DNA of 64,000 bases from Plectrocnemia conspersa (GCA_009617715.1 VTFK01000153.1:682001-746000), one strand, 5' to 3'. Counted from the first letter of the stretch, positions 22,719 to 35,379 are shown. The notes: a model not told the origin generated them from the sequence alone. Numbers and translations are program-made.

Positions 22719-23379
22719 AGGGAATCTTCTCATGTTGAAGTCACTGTCAGCAAGTATTATCTTTTAATAAAGAACATACTCATTAAGTTTGATGTAACTG
22801 AATATCTTAAATATAGCTATTTCTGAAGAGGAATGATGGCACAGAACAAAAATTGAATAAAAACCATGACGTATACATATATATATTTTGCCACATCGGA
22901 ATTAAAAATAAGCCACTCTTAGATATTTTGATTATCGATTATTCCAGGTTTGCAATCACATATAATATTTGTAATCATTGTAAATGTCGTCTATTAGATA
23001 ACATCCAAGAAACTACACATATGTATATTGCGAGTTGTCACTCGGAACGGAACGATCTAGGTGAATTTTTTTTCTGCAAAATGGTTTTAACTTATTTTGC
23101 TGTAACCAAGCTTCTTCAGCTAAATAACCGACTGCATTACAATCATTGTCAAGCAATGTCGTAAAAGATCCCTAAATATCAATAGATAAAAAAATACGTT
23201 TTATTAGCATTTATACGGTTTGATCGACATTAACCTCAATCTTCATACGTATTAAGTATATATTACATATTAACGTTAAAAACATACCTAGGTACATTTT
23301 AAACGTTCAGTAAAATCTGACGTATATGTGCAATAAATCGGAAGCAATGATAATGTTTATATATTATAAAAGGAAAAAC
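22719..23379. other. AT-rich sequence, no gene seen
   Basis: A 103-codon frame at 22853-23164 opens with TTG, not ATG, and its translation is cysteine- and tyrosine-scattered without a domain. It is treated as noise. Confidence 0.45.
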
Positions 23380-23765
23380 TCACTTTTCGACCTCGGAGCC
23401 CGTTGCCGGGAATTCAAAATTTGAAGATTTCGTTACAAAGATTGTTTATGATTGTTTATCTAATTTAATCAATGTGTTCATCTAATCCTTAACACATTAT
23501 GTATATATTTAATTTTCATAGTTATAACACACCGAGTTAATTTACAATCCGATTATTTATATTCAGTCAAATGACGAATTAATGAAAATTTTTGTCGCCT
23601 AGCAAAATTTTATTTATAAATAATAATTATTTAAATCTGTTGTCACGGTATTGTCGACCATTTTGTTTTATATTTGAATGCTTATTTTTCATTGGTCGAA
23701 ACAACAGAATGCATTACCGGCGGCCCGAAAATCAATCGGAGCAAATTTAATTTTTTATTATAATT
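23380..23765. promoter_or_regulatory. Two small complex patches
   Basis: Short GC-richer patches at 23385-23430 and 23640-23745 (GCATTACCGGCGGCCCGAAA) lie within AT-rich DNA. Weak regulatory candidates. Confidence 0.15.
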
Positions 23766-24219
23766 GAATATATTTCATTTGTTTACGTGTATTATACACC
23801 GTTCATACAAAGCTATACGATTTTCATAATTTTTAAAAACATAATCTATGAATGAAATTATTTCATTAAAATCTTAAATTGTTATACCTATTTTTGTATC
23901 AATTAAAAAATCATGACATATAGTTAATACATTTTTTAGACACATGCAATTAAGCTAATTGTTTATTTTTTTAAGGCGTGTAACCATTTAAATCAGCCTT
24001 AAAATAACACACATTCAAACGGACACAATATGTTTAAGTACCTTGTTGCAGAACATACAAATAATAAACGCCTAAATTAAAAATCAATTTGTTTTGTTAT
24101 TTATTTTAAGTAAAATATTCTAAGATTACAGTTTTCATTGTTCTGTAACTTGTAATACGTTTGACCTAATTTCACAAACTAAACATATAAACATTTCCAA
24201 AACGTATTTTTCTCATAAA
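23766..24219. other. AT-rich sequence, no feature seen
   Basis: AT-rich DNA without recognisable structure. Confidence 0.55.
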
Positions 24220-24640
24220 AAACCGGATTGGTGTCAAAAATCGCGTTTTTCTCAATCAGAGCTTTGTATACCACGCGCAGAAACGAAGCCAATTGCTATC
24301 CCGGGTCAAATATCGAATATAAATCGCCGTCCCCGGCAGACATCATCGAGTGGTCACAATTGTTCAGCCTCCGAGAATATTGGGGGCCCTAAGTCGCCCC
24401 AATTCCCATCGAACATCCCTATAATTTGCGGATAACCGCCGTACCTGAAGAAATTTCCGACCCGTTTTTTCCTCTTCCGAAAACCTTTACCGGTCCAATG
24501 GCACACACAAATAAACAAGCGATCATGTTTTTGCGCGAGATGTTATAGAATGAAAATTATTTCTTGTTGGCCTGATACGAAAGACCTTTTTCCGTTTCGG
24601 CGATTCCGTAATTTAATATTCAACACTTCGCTAAATGGTA
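24220..24640. promoter_or_regulatory. GC-richer island, candidate cis-regulatory module
   Basis: About 400 bases of complex sequence including GGGGGCCCTAAGTCGCCCC (about 24384) and CAAATAAACAAGCG (about 24508), the latter carrying a forkhead-type AAATAAACA word. There is no open frame through it. Confidence 0.3.
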
Positions 24641-25189
24641 ACTCAGAATTAATAATCGCGGTAGACAATGATATGTAGGGCACGTGATATGTTATATAAT
24701 AGATAATGTTTTCGTGACACTTAATAGAATGGTTGGATTTCTTATTGAGAAGGTTATTCTTAAAAATAAAAATTCTTAGAAGTAAAGTCATATATCAGAA
24801 TAGTTTTAGGTAAAGTAATCTTTTCCTTTTACATACTTTTAAAATATATATTTTCTAGCATGTATTATTAATATACAGTACATTTGATCCAAAAAGTGTT
24901 TTCTAAAGAACCTAATGAAATTTAATATTATAATACGTAACTAAATTTAAACCGTTTTATTCTAATCCTTGATACTCATAAATTTGTGGTATTTTATATT
25001 TTTTCGTATGGATAAATATGTATGTGGACATTATTAAAAATATAGTTAGTAAAAAATTTAGTTTACTTTAAAATCATTATTTAATCCATACACTCATGAC
25101 GTCATAATCATTCCACAACGATCAGGATATTTAATATATTTTCATTTAATTTTAGCATAAAAATTGTTTTACATAAATAATATAATATA
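24641..25189. other. AT-rich sequence, no feature seen
   Basis: AT-rich DNA without recognisable structure. Confidence 0.5.
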
Positions 25190-25320
25190 TTGTGGGGGAA
25201 CGATTTATTTGGTCACAAGCTTAGCAACACATACGTGGTGGCAGTGAGGACAACACATTCTTTTGGCGGCGTTACATAATAGCAACGGCTTAATTTATGT
25301 ATAATTGCCGCCCTAATTAT
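25190..25320. promoter_or_regulatory. Small complex patch
   Basis: A patch with ATTTATTTGGTCACAAGCTT (about 25206) that loosely resembles a patch at about 45865 (TTTATTTTGGCCACAAAACT). The resemblance is short; it could be a shared repeat or a shared factor-binding arrangement. Confidence 0.18.
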
Positions 25321-25739
25321 ATTTTATAAATCATCAATGATACAAACATAATAAAATTATTTTATCTCAAGCACTGTTGATAAATTTATGTAAAATATAT
25401 GATAGTAAGCATTTTATGCCATTTGACAATATAGCAACATGGTTTTACACTATATAATTATTAAAATAATATGTTTTACATTGAAATCGAGATATATAAA
25501 AACCTAAACGGATATATACATATGCTAGTATATATATTTTTAATTAATACGTAGGTATTAATCTTACATGCTCGAATATGCACGCCAAGTAATCGTATTT
25601 TTTAACAAATATACCATAGTGACATCATCACGACTATTTTCGTCAGTGTTTACAAACTTTGTGTGCTGTAAAATATAATATATTACTTTTAATAGCTGAA
25701 CTAGATTTTTATTATATATAATACAATGCCAGTAATAGT
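25321..25739. other. AT-rich sequence, no feature seen
   Basis: AT-rich DNA without recognisable structure. Confidence 0.5.
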
Positions 25740-26030
25740 ACAATGCGTTCTATGGGAATAAAGCATTGCCATTCTGACTACGCCGCGCCTTCGACTTTCT
25801 CGGAAGCCGCTCCCGTTTCGCAAATTCACCGCCAGGGGCGCGCAGGGTCGAGGCTAGTGCTGTGCTCATCATGCGAAACGCTCGTTAACATCGGATTCTC
25901 AGACATTTTTCACATTGTTTATTGCTTGTTCACGCTTCTATATTTACGCCGAGACGGATAATTGTTATACGGTCGCGAAGGCGAATGACGTGAAATATCG
26001 ACGGTGTTGACGACCCCTGAACGCGGATAA
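25740..26030. promoter_or_regulatory. CpG-rich island, candidate promoter or enhancer
   Basis: One of the most GC-rich stretches of the window (GCCAGGGGCGCGCAGGGTCG at about 25831). CpG words continue to about 26025. Frames on both strands are short. It could be a promoter-proximal element or conserved non-coding DNA. No core promoter arrangement can be fixed. Confidence 0.27.
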
Positions 26031-26639
26031 TTAAAAGTAGCACAATAGACAAGTATTAAAATAATTGTAACTTCAGTTACTGTGAAGATAAAAAAAAAGA
26101 TATTTCTCATTACTTATTTTATAATATGCTTAGATGATTTTATTATATTAAAGTGAAATATATAGTAGATTTTTTATTTATATTTTTCAGTAAAATATGG
26201 TATAGCAATACTTTGTCTTTATAAGTAAATAAAATGTGCATAAACGTTTTAACTATTATTAAATATACCTTAAATAATGAAATTACTATATAAAGCTAAG
26301 GCTCTTGGATACATACATATTTTTTAGCTGCTCATTGCGTGTAAAATATGTACTTCAAACATTTCTGCAGTTTTTAATCTATGCAATCATTTATTTATGT
26401 ATCGCCAGTTTAATGGTATGTGCCACACAATCCACGTTCGTGAATGTATGTAGCGCAGCATATTTTAGCAGCATTGTCTCTGATTTTGGAGCTAATTTTA
26501 AAGCTAATATGGAATGTATATGTCCCCCCCTATACTTATTTTGAATTTTTTGATATAAATATACTAATAATATATTTATCTGTTGTATTATTATTCATTA
26601 AATCAGAAAAAATCTATTATATCCCATGTTAAATTCAAT
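26031..26639. other. AT-rich sequence, no gene seen
   Basis: AT-rich DNA. The overlapping frames at 26305-26632 are hydrophobic by composition only. Confidence 0.5.
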
Positions 26640-27100
26640 CTATACAATTCTGTCAAACTAAATCGTCGTATCATCCGTCAAAACGTTGACGCCTCGGATT
26701 AATCTCATTTGACACACGAGCCGTATTCTGATGAGAAATTATTCAGAATCCGTCGCGGAAATAACTCCCAAGCGATTTCCTTTACAAATTTAGAATAATA
26801 TTACAAAATATTTCATAATACACACAGGTGAAGATCTATTCAAAGAAAAGCGTATTATTCAAAACGAGATTCAATTAAATTTTATTTTATTTAAGATAAT
26901 AATACACCATAAAATTACTTATCAAAACATTTACAACGCGAAAACCACAAATTCGTGTATCATAACTTGTTTCGAGTAAACGTCGGGTGTGTTTGGAAAC
27001 ATAATTTGAAACAATTAAGGGTTTCAACACAACCTTTAGTCGGTCAATCGTAAAACGATTACAGGCGGACCTCTCGAAATCCCTGTGGGAACATCCGTAA
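26640..27100. promoter_or_regulatory. Two adjacent complex patches
   Basis: Patches at 26660-26785 and 26930-27095 hold words such as GGATTAATCTC (bicoid/Otx-type GGATTA, about 26696) and CAATCGTAAAACGATTACAG (about 27045), which is partly self-complementary. Regulatory candidate. Confidence 0.24.
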
Positions 27101-28029
27101 TAAATTTTGTAAATGTTTATAATAACAACATGATCCAACAGATTTGAGCTGCTAAGAAAAAAAAAATATTCGGCAAAAATTCTTATCGCTTCGGTTATTT
27201 TAATTTTTGCTCATTAAGTTTTATATCTGATTATGAGAGTTAGCGTAGCGCACATATCTGAATTTCACAGCGGAAATTTAAATTTCAGGTTTAAAGAAAT
27301 AAATGAGATATTCGTGTGGAAGATATATTGAGAAACTCTTGTAGTAAAATATGTCCAAATTATTTATCTCTAGGCCGTTCAAACATAGTAACAGATAGCA
27401 TGTATTGTAGGTACATTGAGAGCAAGGACAAATAGCCAGACGATGTGTCCGCAAAATTCCCAAAGCAAAACATCTAAAAAGAGACATACACACTACAGCA
27501 TGTCATGCAGTATAACATGCGCGACCTTCGTCCAAATAAATTAAACGTTCAGTTTTCCAACTAAAAAAATTAGATACCTACACAAATAAACATTCATCAA
27601 TATATATTATAAAAAATCAGTATTTACTATTTATGTACGAGAGGTTTATCTGTTAGGATTGCCTAATTTTAGAATTAAAAAAATCTTTTGTTATGGTATT
27701 GCATTCCGACCTTAAAAATATTATAAGCACCCAGAACCGCAGAATTAATTAATATTTAATTTATTATTATATTTGCAAATTTAAATTTTATACTGATAGT
27801 ACATCTTTTCCAGTACGATCTAAAGTTTCTATATAAAGCCGTTAAGAGTTTGTTGGTGCAGTTTACACGTCACATTATATTCCAATAAACGTGTTATTTC
27901 ATAAAATGCAACATTATCGTGGGGGAAAACATTTCCCTTTCTGTTCATTAAATGCGGACGTTTTTCAATCCAAAATATTGTTATAAATTTCTGGGTCTCG
28001 ATGAATCCTATCACTGTTGTTATTTTATT
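27101..28029. other. AT-rich sequence, no gene seen
   Basis: AT-rich DNA with a slightly more complex part at 27350-27550. Nothing recognised. Confidence 0.45.
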
Positions 28030-28270
28030 TGTCGTAATGTAGGTTTTGAGGAGTCTAAAGTCTCCGATTGAACTCAGCGACTCTTCATAGCTTCCATGTT
28101 CAAAATTTATCGCGAATGTTTCAAGATTTCAACTCCAGCTTTCAAGTTTATTAATAAACTTATTGACACAATATAAAATATGTGTTATCGCTACGAGCCA
28201 GCTGCGACTCAGATCGATATTATCAGTGTCTTGACGAACCGTATGGTACGGAATGTTATAAGATAACGCC
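28030..28270 (+). repeat. Ancient duplication, copy 1 (partner 29975-30235)
   Basis: Blocks shared in order and orientation with 29975-30235 include GGTTTTGAGGAGTCTAAAGTC against GGTTTTTAGGAGTGTCTGAAG, GACACAA followed by TAAAAT/GAAATAAT, AGATCGATATTATCAGTG against AGATCGATATTACCAGTG, and ACGAACCGTATGGTACGG against ACTAACCGTTTGGTACGG. The copies have diverged substantially and contain small indels. They could be degraded LTRs of one element, two copies of a short repeat or a local duplication. Confidence 0.6.
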
Positions 28271-28780
28271 TTCCTCCCACAACAAAGAAGACTTTCATAT
28301 TTATAACCATATGCTAAATAAAAACGTAAATTTTCGGGTGTTATAACCATGAGGGGTGTTACTTCGCAGCTAGTAAGACACAGATGGAAACTAGTGACAA
28401 TATTATAAGATTATAATATATATTGCGACAGACTATGATGGGCGAGATGTTTTCTACGAACAGTGGTAGAGAAGCTGGCGCAGGGATATTGTCCGTAAAA
28501 GATCCTTAGAGTTCTGGTTGGTATGGCAGCGATGGTATTGCAGAGGTTGATTCCTCTCTATTGCGGTGCTCGTATGGTGGAATCCCTCTTAGGATGTGAA
28601 CGTCCATGACAGTATGTTGTCCGTGGGTGGGCGGGCGTCTTTTCAAGTCTCTTCGAGTGTTCAGTATTCTGTATTCAGGCCTGCAAAGCTTGCTGACTAA
28701 TCACAATTCTGCAGCGATCATCCAGCCAATCGTTGCACTCGCTTCTTGCAACAACGAAATAATATACGCCTTTTGAAAGT
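28271..28780. other. GC-richer segment of unknown origin
   Basis: At 28440-28700 the sequence is complex and GC-richer than its flanks. It has no long frame; the minus strand holds a 33-codon ATG frame around 28607-28506. It sits between the two copies of the ancient duplication and could be the interior of a decayed retroelement. No reverse transcriptase or integrase motif is visible. Confidence 0.25.
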
Positions 28781-29974
28781 GACATTTGCATGATTTTTAT
28801 GTCCGAGGTTAAATTGTGTAACGGGAATATTGTGGCCTTACGGTGCTATTTTGTTTCCCTTGACCGTTTCGTAACAAAGAAATATTCATTTAATGCGTCG
28901 AAGAATCCTTGCGTGTTATTTATGGGAGATTTAGTTCTAGTCGTAACGAGAGCCTTTGTGTGCGATCACACTATTGTCTAGTTTATCCTTATTAATAAAT
29001 AATCACTTTGGGTCAGAGTAATGACGTGAGTTTTAAGAATAAAATCCTCCACAAACGAATGCTCTGTGTGGTCCCTACAAAATAAATCTAAGAGACGTCA
29101 TTCATAGTCTTATTGGTTTAAAATAATTATGCAGCAATATTGTCCAAATTTTTAGTAAGTCGCTTTAAATTATCAAATTGTTGGCATTACTTTTTGCTAT
29201 TTTTTTTGTCCGATTTTAAAAGTACATAATAAATTACATATTTAATATCAAACCACATACATTTTTTGGTACAATCGTTTGGGGTAAAAAAGGGATGCTG
29301 TACAAAGAGAATAACATTACTATGCACAACTTACTTATTTTCCCGTTACATATATTAAGCTTATGTATTATGTGACAAATTATGCGGCACCCAAACACTG
29401 AGCATAGACACCACCCACAGCTCTTGAGATGTACGTTATTATATCCGAAGAGCTGTCCAATGGAAGATCAATCTTCTAAAGAACGAAATTTGTTGCACCA
29501 TGAACGACATATTTAAATTTAATATAACCTATAATAGTTTACTCGCATTAATTTGAAAAATGTCATAGATGTCTCTAACTAGTTTTATTTTTTGGTATTA
29601 TTAGTTAATCGTTTCAAAAAAAAACTTTTACTTATCGAGTTAATAAGCGAAAACTGCAAAAGTTCTAGTTTTTTTTATTAATTATGAATTTCTAACAATA
29701 CAATTTTTTCTGTTAATAGTGAATCAACAGAAATCATTTAAAGTTTTAAACCAACCGTCATTTCCATCGACAGAAGTAAGTTTGTGACGAATTGCTTTGT
29801 ACTGACAGAATAATTGTCAGCACACAATGCAAGTATAAACTTAATCGGGAAAGGCATTGTTGCCAAACAACTAAAAAACCATTCTAGATTGATTAGTAAC
29901 ATAGCATACTATTGTTACAGATAAGCTCCTGGTGTCATTACTTTGATGTTGTATGTTTACTCATTGATGGATCA
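28781..29974. other. AT-rich sequence, no gene seen
   Basis: Mixed complexity near 28790-29100, AT-rich beyond. A 63-codon frame at 28790-28981 has no recognisable feature. Confidence 0.4.
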
Positions 29975-30290
29975 TGTTATTGTGAAGGTTTTTAGGAGTG
30001 TCTGAAGTCCCCAATGAAACTCTGTGTTCCAAGATTATCACAGAAGATTTCGAGGAAGGGTTAAATATATAAATAAACTTGCGATAACTTCAGCTTTCAG
30101 TTCATTGTTGAACTTTATAGACACAACATGAAATAATTTGTTATTTATATGAATTAGTTACAACTCATATGAAGATCGATATTACCAGTGGTCTTACTAA
30201 CCGTTTGGTACGGTGGTTATATGGATATTGCTTCTGGTACATAACATATAATACTTTGTTGCGTACGATGTGCTGAAATCAAGTCTTAAA
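29975..30290 (+). repeat. Ancient duplication, copy 2 (partner 28030-28270)
   Basis: Direct-orientation relative of the segment about 1.95 kb upstream. The best-conserved block is AGATCGATATTACCAGTGG at about 30174-30192, followed by a GGTACGG block near 30207. Confidence 0.6.
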
Positions 30291-30599
30291 ATCAATATGA
30301 AGCGTTTTAGTCGCTACGCAAAAATTCGTTGCTGAGCGAGTGACCTCTGAATAAGCTCATATATTATAACACTACGTACCAGGTAAATATTTAAAATTTC
30401 ATTAGAACGAATGAAACAATTTCACAATCCTTTGTATTTTGCATCTTAAGTGTTTGAAGTGGTTTCATATTATAAAATAAAGATAACTTCCATATGAAAA
30501 GAGTCTAGTTACAACTTTATTCCACACAGATTTTAATAGCCTATATATATTGTGTCAGATTTATTAACAAGGTATTCATTATTATTGCAAGAGATCGAT
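30291..30599. other. AT-rich sequence, no feature seen
   Basis: AT-rich DNA between the ancient duplication and the GC-richer island at 30.6 kb. Confidence 0.5.
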
Positions 30600-31070
30600 T
30601 TCAAAACCGAAAAACGGTATCCCTTATTAGGCTAGCCCTTCCTAAGAAAGGTAACCCTCCTTTGGCGACCCTAGTATAGGAGAGTTGTGGGCATCGTGAC
30701 TCGGGTCCGTGTAATTGGACGTCTCGTTTCACTTATCATAAAATCGCGTCTAATACTAAGGTACGGCGGGGCGCAGTCAATTATCAAAGTAAATCGTTTC
30801 ATAGCACTTTTCACAAAGTATGGCGAACGCGGAATTGCCGGAGAAAGATATATTGTAGATCCTATGGGCGGCTGCGGCCAGGGCCGCAATTACCATTACG
30901 CAACGTGTAATTTGAACGGTGGCAATTTACACCGATTCGTATTACACAATTGCTCTATCAAAGCTGGCGACGTAACTCGAATCGATCGTTTAATTGAGAA
31001 TGTCACGAAAAATAGTAATGAATACATAGACGGAAGCGCAAAATATGTAATATGCTTGTAACAACTTTCT
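30600..31070 (+). other. GC-richer island with a 124-codon open frame
   Basis: A frame opens with GTG at 30687 and runs to a TAA at 31059-31061, the second longest in the window. Its translation includes RYIVDPMGGCGQGRNYHYAT. I do not recognise a family. The opposite strand is also open for 72 codons, and there is no ATG near the start, so low stop density in a GC-richer island explains much of it. Alternatives are an internal exon, a conserved non-coding element or transposon debris. Confidence that it is coding is low. Confidence 0.2.
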
Positions 31071-32002
31071 TTTGGTGTAAAGTTTTATACACAATCTTGG
31101 AACGTGCCATGCCATATACAAATGCATCTCATTTTTTTTCCTCTGTAAAACACGCATGGCTCAACTAAATGCTAGTATTTAAAATACACAACATTTCTCG
31201 CTTAAAGTTCTAGTACAGAGAGCAAAGAAATTCTCCATGGATTTGAATTCTTCTCTGTACAATAGGTTTATACCTCTTTGCAAAATCCCAGTGAATTGTT
31301 TTCTTCTTAATCATAATATTTAATTATTTATAGTTGTAAACTAAATTAACATTTGTCAAAGTATGTATATTGTTATCAACTAATGATCCAATACTAGTTT
31401 ATAAAAAACGACACGTTTTAAAGTCGTTAGAAGTAGGTTAATATATTAATTTTGATATATATATAATGTACTTTTTCAACTTTTATGATGATAATATCAT
31501 TATAATAAAATGTAACCTTTCGTAAATACGAACGTAATGCGAACTTAAGTGTAAAGGATTAAATGTTAAAGTTTATCTTATTTTTAATAAGCCTTGACAT
31601 TTAACCGAATTAGCATAATACTTTTTGAAATACAAACAGAAGTTCATAAAAACACCTAAAAAATACAAGTAACGAATTAAATATTTTTCCTATTGTTAAA
31701 AATAAATCATAAAAATATAAATTAACTGATCAGAAAATATTAAAATATATATGTAAGAGGTGTTTATTATTTTTTAATGTTTTCCATTTCTCAAGAACAG
31801 AAAAATTGCTCCAAATTTCTAGAGAATTTAAATTTCTTTATTTGAAAGATTTTTTAATTATCTTTTATAATTATAATATAGTTAAAAATTAAAACATATA
31901 ATATAATAATTAACGTTAAATTATTATATAAGATATTATTATAATTTTGAATAAAATATTTGATGCGTGTAAAATAACGATCACTTTCCATCATATGATA
32001 TT
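31071..32002. other. AT-rich sequence, no gene seen
   Basis: AT-rich DNA without recognisable structure. Confidence 0.55.
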
Positions 32003-32225
32003 TTACATTGTATTAAAAAATAATACAGCATCTTATCAAATGATTTATTCAGAAAAAAACATTAACTTTTGTTTCATTTACTCAGTGAACGAATCCTCGA
32101 AATTTTCAAGATCATGTTTGCTTCTGTTATGAAATTTATATTATCAAACAATCTCGTCTTTTCTCACTACCTGCTCTGAATGCAGCTGTTAATTAAACTG
32201 GTATAAACCACTACTTGTTTTTAAA
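32003..32225 (+). repeat. Local duplication, copy 1 (partner 32448-32725)
   Basis: Ordered shared blocks are TTGTTTCATTTACTCAG at about 32069, TTATATTATCAAACAAT near 32137, and CACTACCTGCTCTGAATGC at about 32166, with a TAAACCACTA block beyond. The partner lies about 445-495 bases downstream. The size difference reflects indels. Confidence 0.6.
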
Positions 32226-32447
32226 CTGAGTCAATACTATTTAGCCATTTAATACTATTTCTAATATATTTTTTAGTAAGATTTTCTATGCAATCATACA
32301 ATACTTCTATAAAGACAGAATGTATTGATTTATAACTTTAAGCGATGAATGTTGTACATATAATATAAAGTGTGTTTTAGATACTATTTAGCATCAAAAG
32401 TAGTAATAATAGCATTTTATGGTCAATCTTTTAGTTGAACCATGCGT

Positions 32448-32725
32448 GTTTTACATAATAAAATAATATCTTATCGTATGGTTTAGATAGCAATAACATA
32501 AAAACTTTGAATCTTGTTTTATTTACTCAGCAAACCAACCCATGGCTAAAACCTAACAATATAGTCATTCGAAAGTGAGAATTAATCGCAATTCTGAAAG
32601 TTTAGTTATTAAACTTATATTGTTAAACAATATTTACGGGGTGTTACTCTGAAATCCCTGTCCTTTTTATCACTACCTGATCTGAATGCTGTTGTAAATT
32701 GTATTAATTTAAACCACAATTTATT
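32448..32725 (+). repeat. Local duplication, copy 2 (partner 32003-32225)
   Basis: The matching blocks are TTGTTTTATTTACTCAG (about 32515), TTATATTGTTAAACAAT (about 32615) and CACTACCTGATCTGAATGC (about 32671). Together with copy 1 this is a diverged direct repeat, either a local tandem duplication or two insertions of one repeat family. Confidence 0.6.
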
Positions 32726-34599
32726 ATTTAATTATTTTAGGATATTTATTTATTACCTTTTAAATTTGTAATTCGTTTAATTAATTATTTTAGGAAATTT
32801 ATAAAAGTTAAATACAATTTTAAATGTTTAGTTGAAAATATTTTGGGTAGACTAATAATATAGATAAACTTAAAAATATGCTCGATATAGAAACTAAAAT
32901 AATTATTCATATATAGAATATATTAAAAGCTAATTAATATATACGTTAAATTATAGTAAAAAAAATAAAAAAGTACATTAATAGAAATATTATATATTAT
33001 TTAATAAAATCAAAATTATTGTATTAACCTACTTCTGAATATATTTTAACTATTTTAAAACATGTGATATTTTAAAAATATTTTTTTTTTATAACCCATT
33101 AGACAAGTGAGAATTATTGTTGTATTTTATAAAAACAGATAGTTATCACGTAGAGATTAGCGAACAATGTAAAATTTATATATAAACCCTGTATATGAAA
33201 ATAATGAATAAATTTAGATAACCTCAAAACATTAATAAAATATTTAATATTTTTATTATTTATTTAAAATATTACTTAACCATTCAATTACTTTGAAGCG
33301 TACCTAATATAGTCTACAATATCGTTATAGATTCACTCAGCTTGAAAAAATATTACAATCGCGCTTATTCTGACGGTATTTTTGTATTAAATTATAGATA
33401 TTACGTATTTTTTTAAATGTTGAGAGTGACATCATCGCGCCATAGACACATTTCAATTCAAAGTGTTTATTGAAAGATTTAGATTACATTTTACTAAGAA
33501 GAAAAATGATTTTGAATAAAAAAAAATCATTATTTGATAAAAAAAAACAATAAATGGACAAAACATAAAAGCACAAGTAAAAAAATTGAGTGTCTTAAAT
33601 TTATTTTAAATCACTGATTCTTTGTTAAAACTATTTATATGGTTATTAAATAAAAAACGGTAATGGCAACTAGTAATTTGGAGTTATTTCATAAAGTAAT
33701 AAAACAGATTCGCGTTTATTATTTTATATATATATATATATATATATACTAGTATATGCATTTTGATAAACTTAATGACTTTACGCTGACAGAAAAATAC
33801 CTACATCGTTTGTATCGGAACTTGGTTTTTTATTGAAACTTTATAACAAAATTGTATGCCAAACCATCAAATATAAGTAAAAGAAACAAAATATCTTTCT
33901 TTATCTAAGTAATGGTTAATACAATAAATTACTAATTAGGCATTTTTAAGAAACCTGAATATTAAAATTATTATATCATTTTTAGTTTAATATAATTTAA
34001 AAAATATATTTAAAATATAATATATAAAATAACAATAGCACAAAAACCCTTTTAACTAACACAATAGCAGACATTAAAGCATTTTTACGAGCTTATGATT
34101 TATTACAGGGGAGGCGCATTACATTTTCCAATTTATTTGAGTGGTACATTAGTCCATATCTTACCGTCCAATCCAATCCAATAAAAGTATTTATTTAAAA
34201 AAAAAACATTCCACACATTAACATAAAGTAATAAAGTTTAACAAAAAATAATCTGCCATTCACATTTATAAATACATCTATATTTAAATGTAATATATGG
34301 TCACGAAAAGGAGATCCTTCGGAATTATCCTTTAAAACCCTATGGCTACTTCGCAGCCTTTCGTGTTGCTTGTAAATCTTGTTCGCTATAAATCTCGTGA
34401 CTCATATCTAAAATATCCCACTCACAAAACTTTATTTCCTGTGTTATATTTTTTTCCACCTAACATAAATCAATATAATTACGTTATATTTTCAGAATGG
34501 AATATTATCTACGTTTAATTATATTTATTTGCTGGTTCAAGTTTAATATTAATCCTTATATAACGAAGAGATGTATCTGTGTGATTGAAAGCAAGGATT
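32726..34599. other. AT-rich sequence with a (TA)n tract
   Basis: Long AT-rich stretch with a TA dinucleotide run at about 33725-33749. The patch at 34130-34400 is a little more complex and includes CCAATCCAATCCAATAAAAG (about 34170), a short internal repeat. No gene is seen. Confidence 0.5.
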
Positions 34600-34770
34600 T
34601 ACACTAGACTGATTTTAATTTACCGGTAGTTAGTTTCGCGGATTATGCTGCGCCTCTGGTGGCTGATTCGCTCGAAGACCGACGGCTGAGCGTCAGGGAA
34701 AATCTCATCAAAAACCAACTGTGATGGATCGAGAGCTCCGTGAAGAATGGTTCAAGAAAAGCAAGTGACA
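34600..34770. promoter_or_regulatory. Small GC-richer island
   Basis: About 150 bases with GCTGCGCCTCTGGTGGCTG (about 34648), which is near to but one base short of a CTCF-like core. Weak regulatory candidate. Confidence 0.2.
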
Positions 34771-35379
34771 TTGAAGTCAATTTTTGATTACGTAATACAA
34801 TAAAAAATAATGTAGCTTACCGGTCGATGCACTTACTAGATTGAAATCGAACAAATAATCTAAACTGGTAGTAAAAAATTGATTAAAGTAGTAATATTTT
34901 TAAGTCATGATCTGATATCTAGAATATCAAATACGTCAATTTTTTATAACAAACCAAATATATATATACAGAAGTCTCTTAACATCAAAGAAAAAATATC
35001 ATTTTAAAGCAGTGCTTAAGAGTTCTCATAAATGGTTACACAGCAGATATATATTGCACATAGATACATTCTGTTATAATCTAGATATATGTATGTATAT
35101 ACACATACAAAATTTCGACTAGAAATAGTCCAGGGATCTTCTGATAATTATTGAAGAAACTTCATTGAAGATACACATTTAAGTTGATTTACTTAAATAT
35201 AAATTGAATAACATTTTTTTTTGAAAAATAAGTACGAAAAGACCACAATGCTCGTTATAAAAAAAATCCAATACTTGATTCTAATAATACAGAATAAAAA
35301 TGTATCATTAAATCGAATATCTATCGAGTGTCGTTTGTCACGGGATAACTTGAGATTTTCGTTCGACCGCGACAAGTTG
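34771..35379. other. AT-rich sequence, no feature seen
   Basis: AT-rich DNA without recognisable structure. Confidence 0.5.

Noticed and set aside
22853..23164. 103-codon frame
   Set aside because: It begins with TTG, its translation has no domain or codon bias, and it overlaps AT-rich DNA.
28440..28700. Retroelement coding region between the 28/30 kb duplicates
   Set aside because: No reverse transcriptase, integrase or zinc-knuckle motif in any frame; kept only as an unidentified segment.
34645..34670. CTCF-type insulator site (CCACCAGAGGCGC on the minus strand)
   Set aside because: The core is one base short of the usual spacing. The similar word at about 25830 has the same defect.
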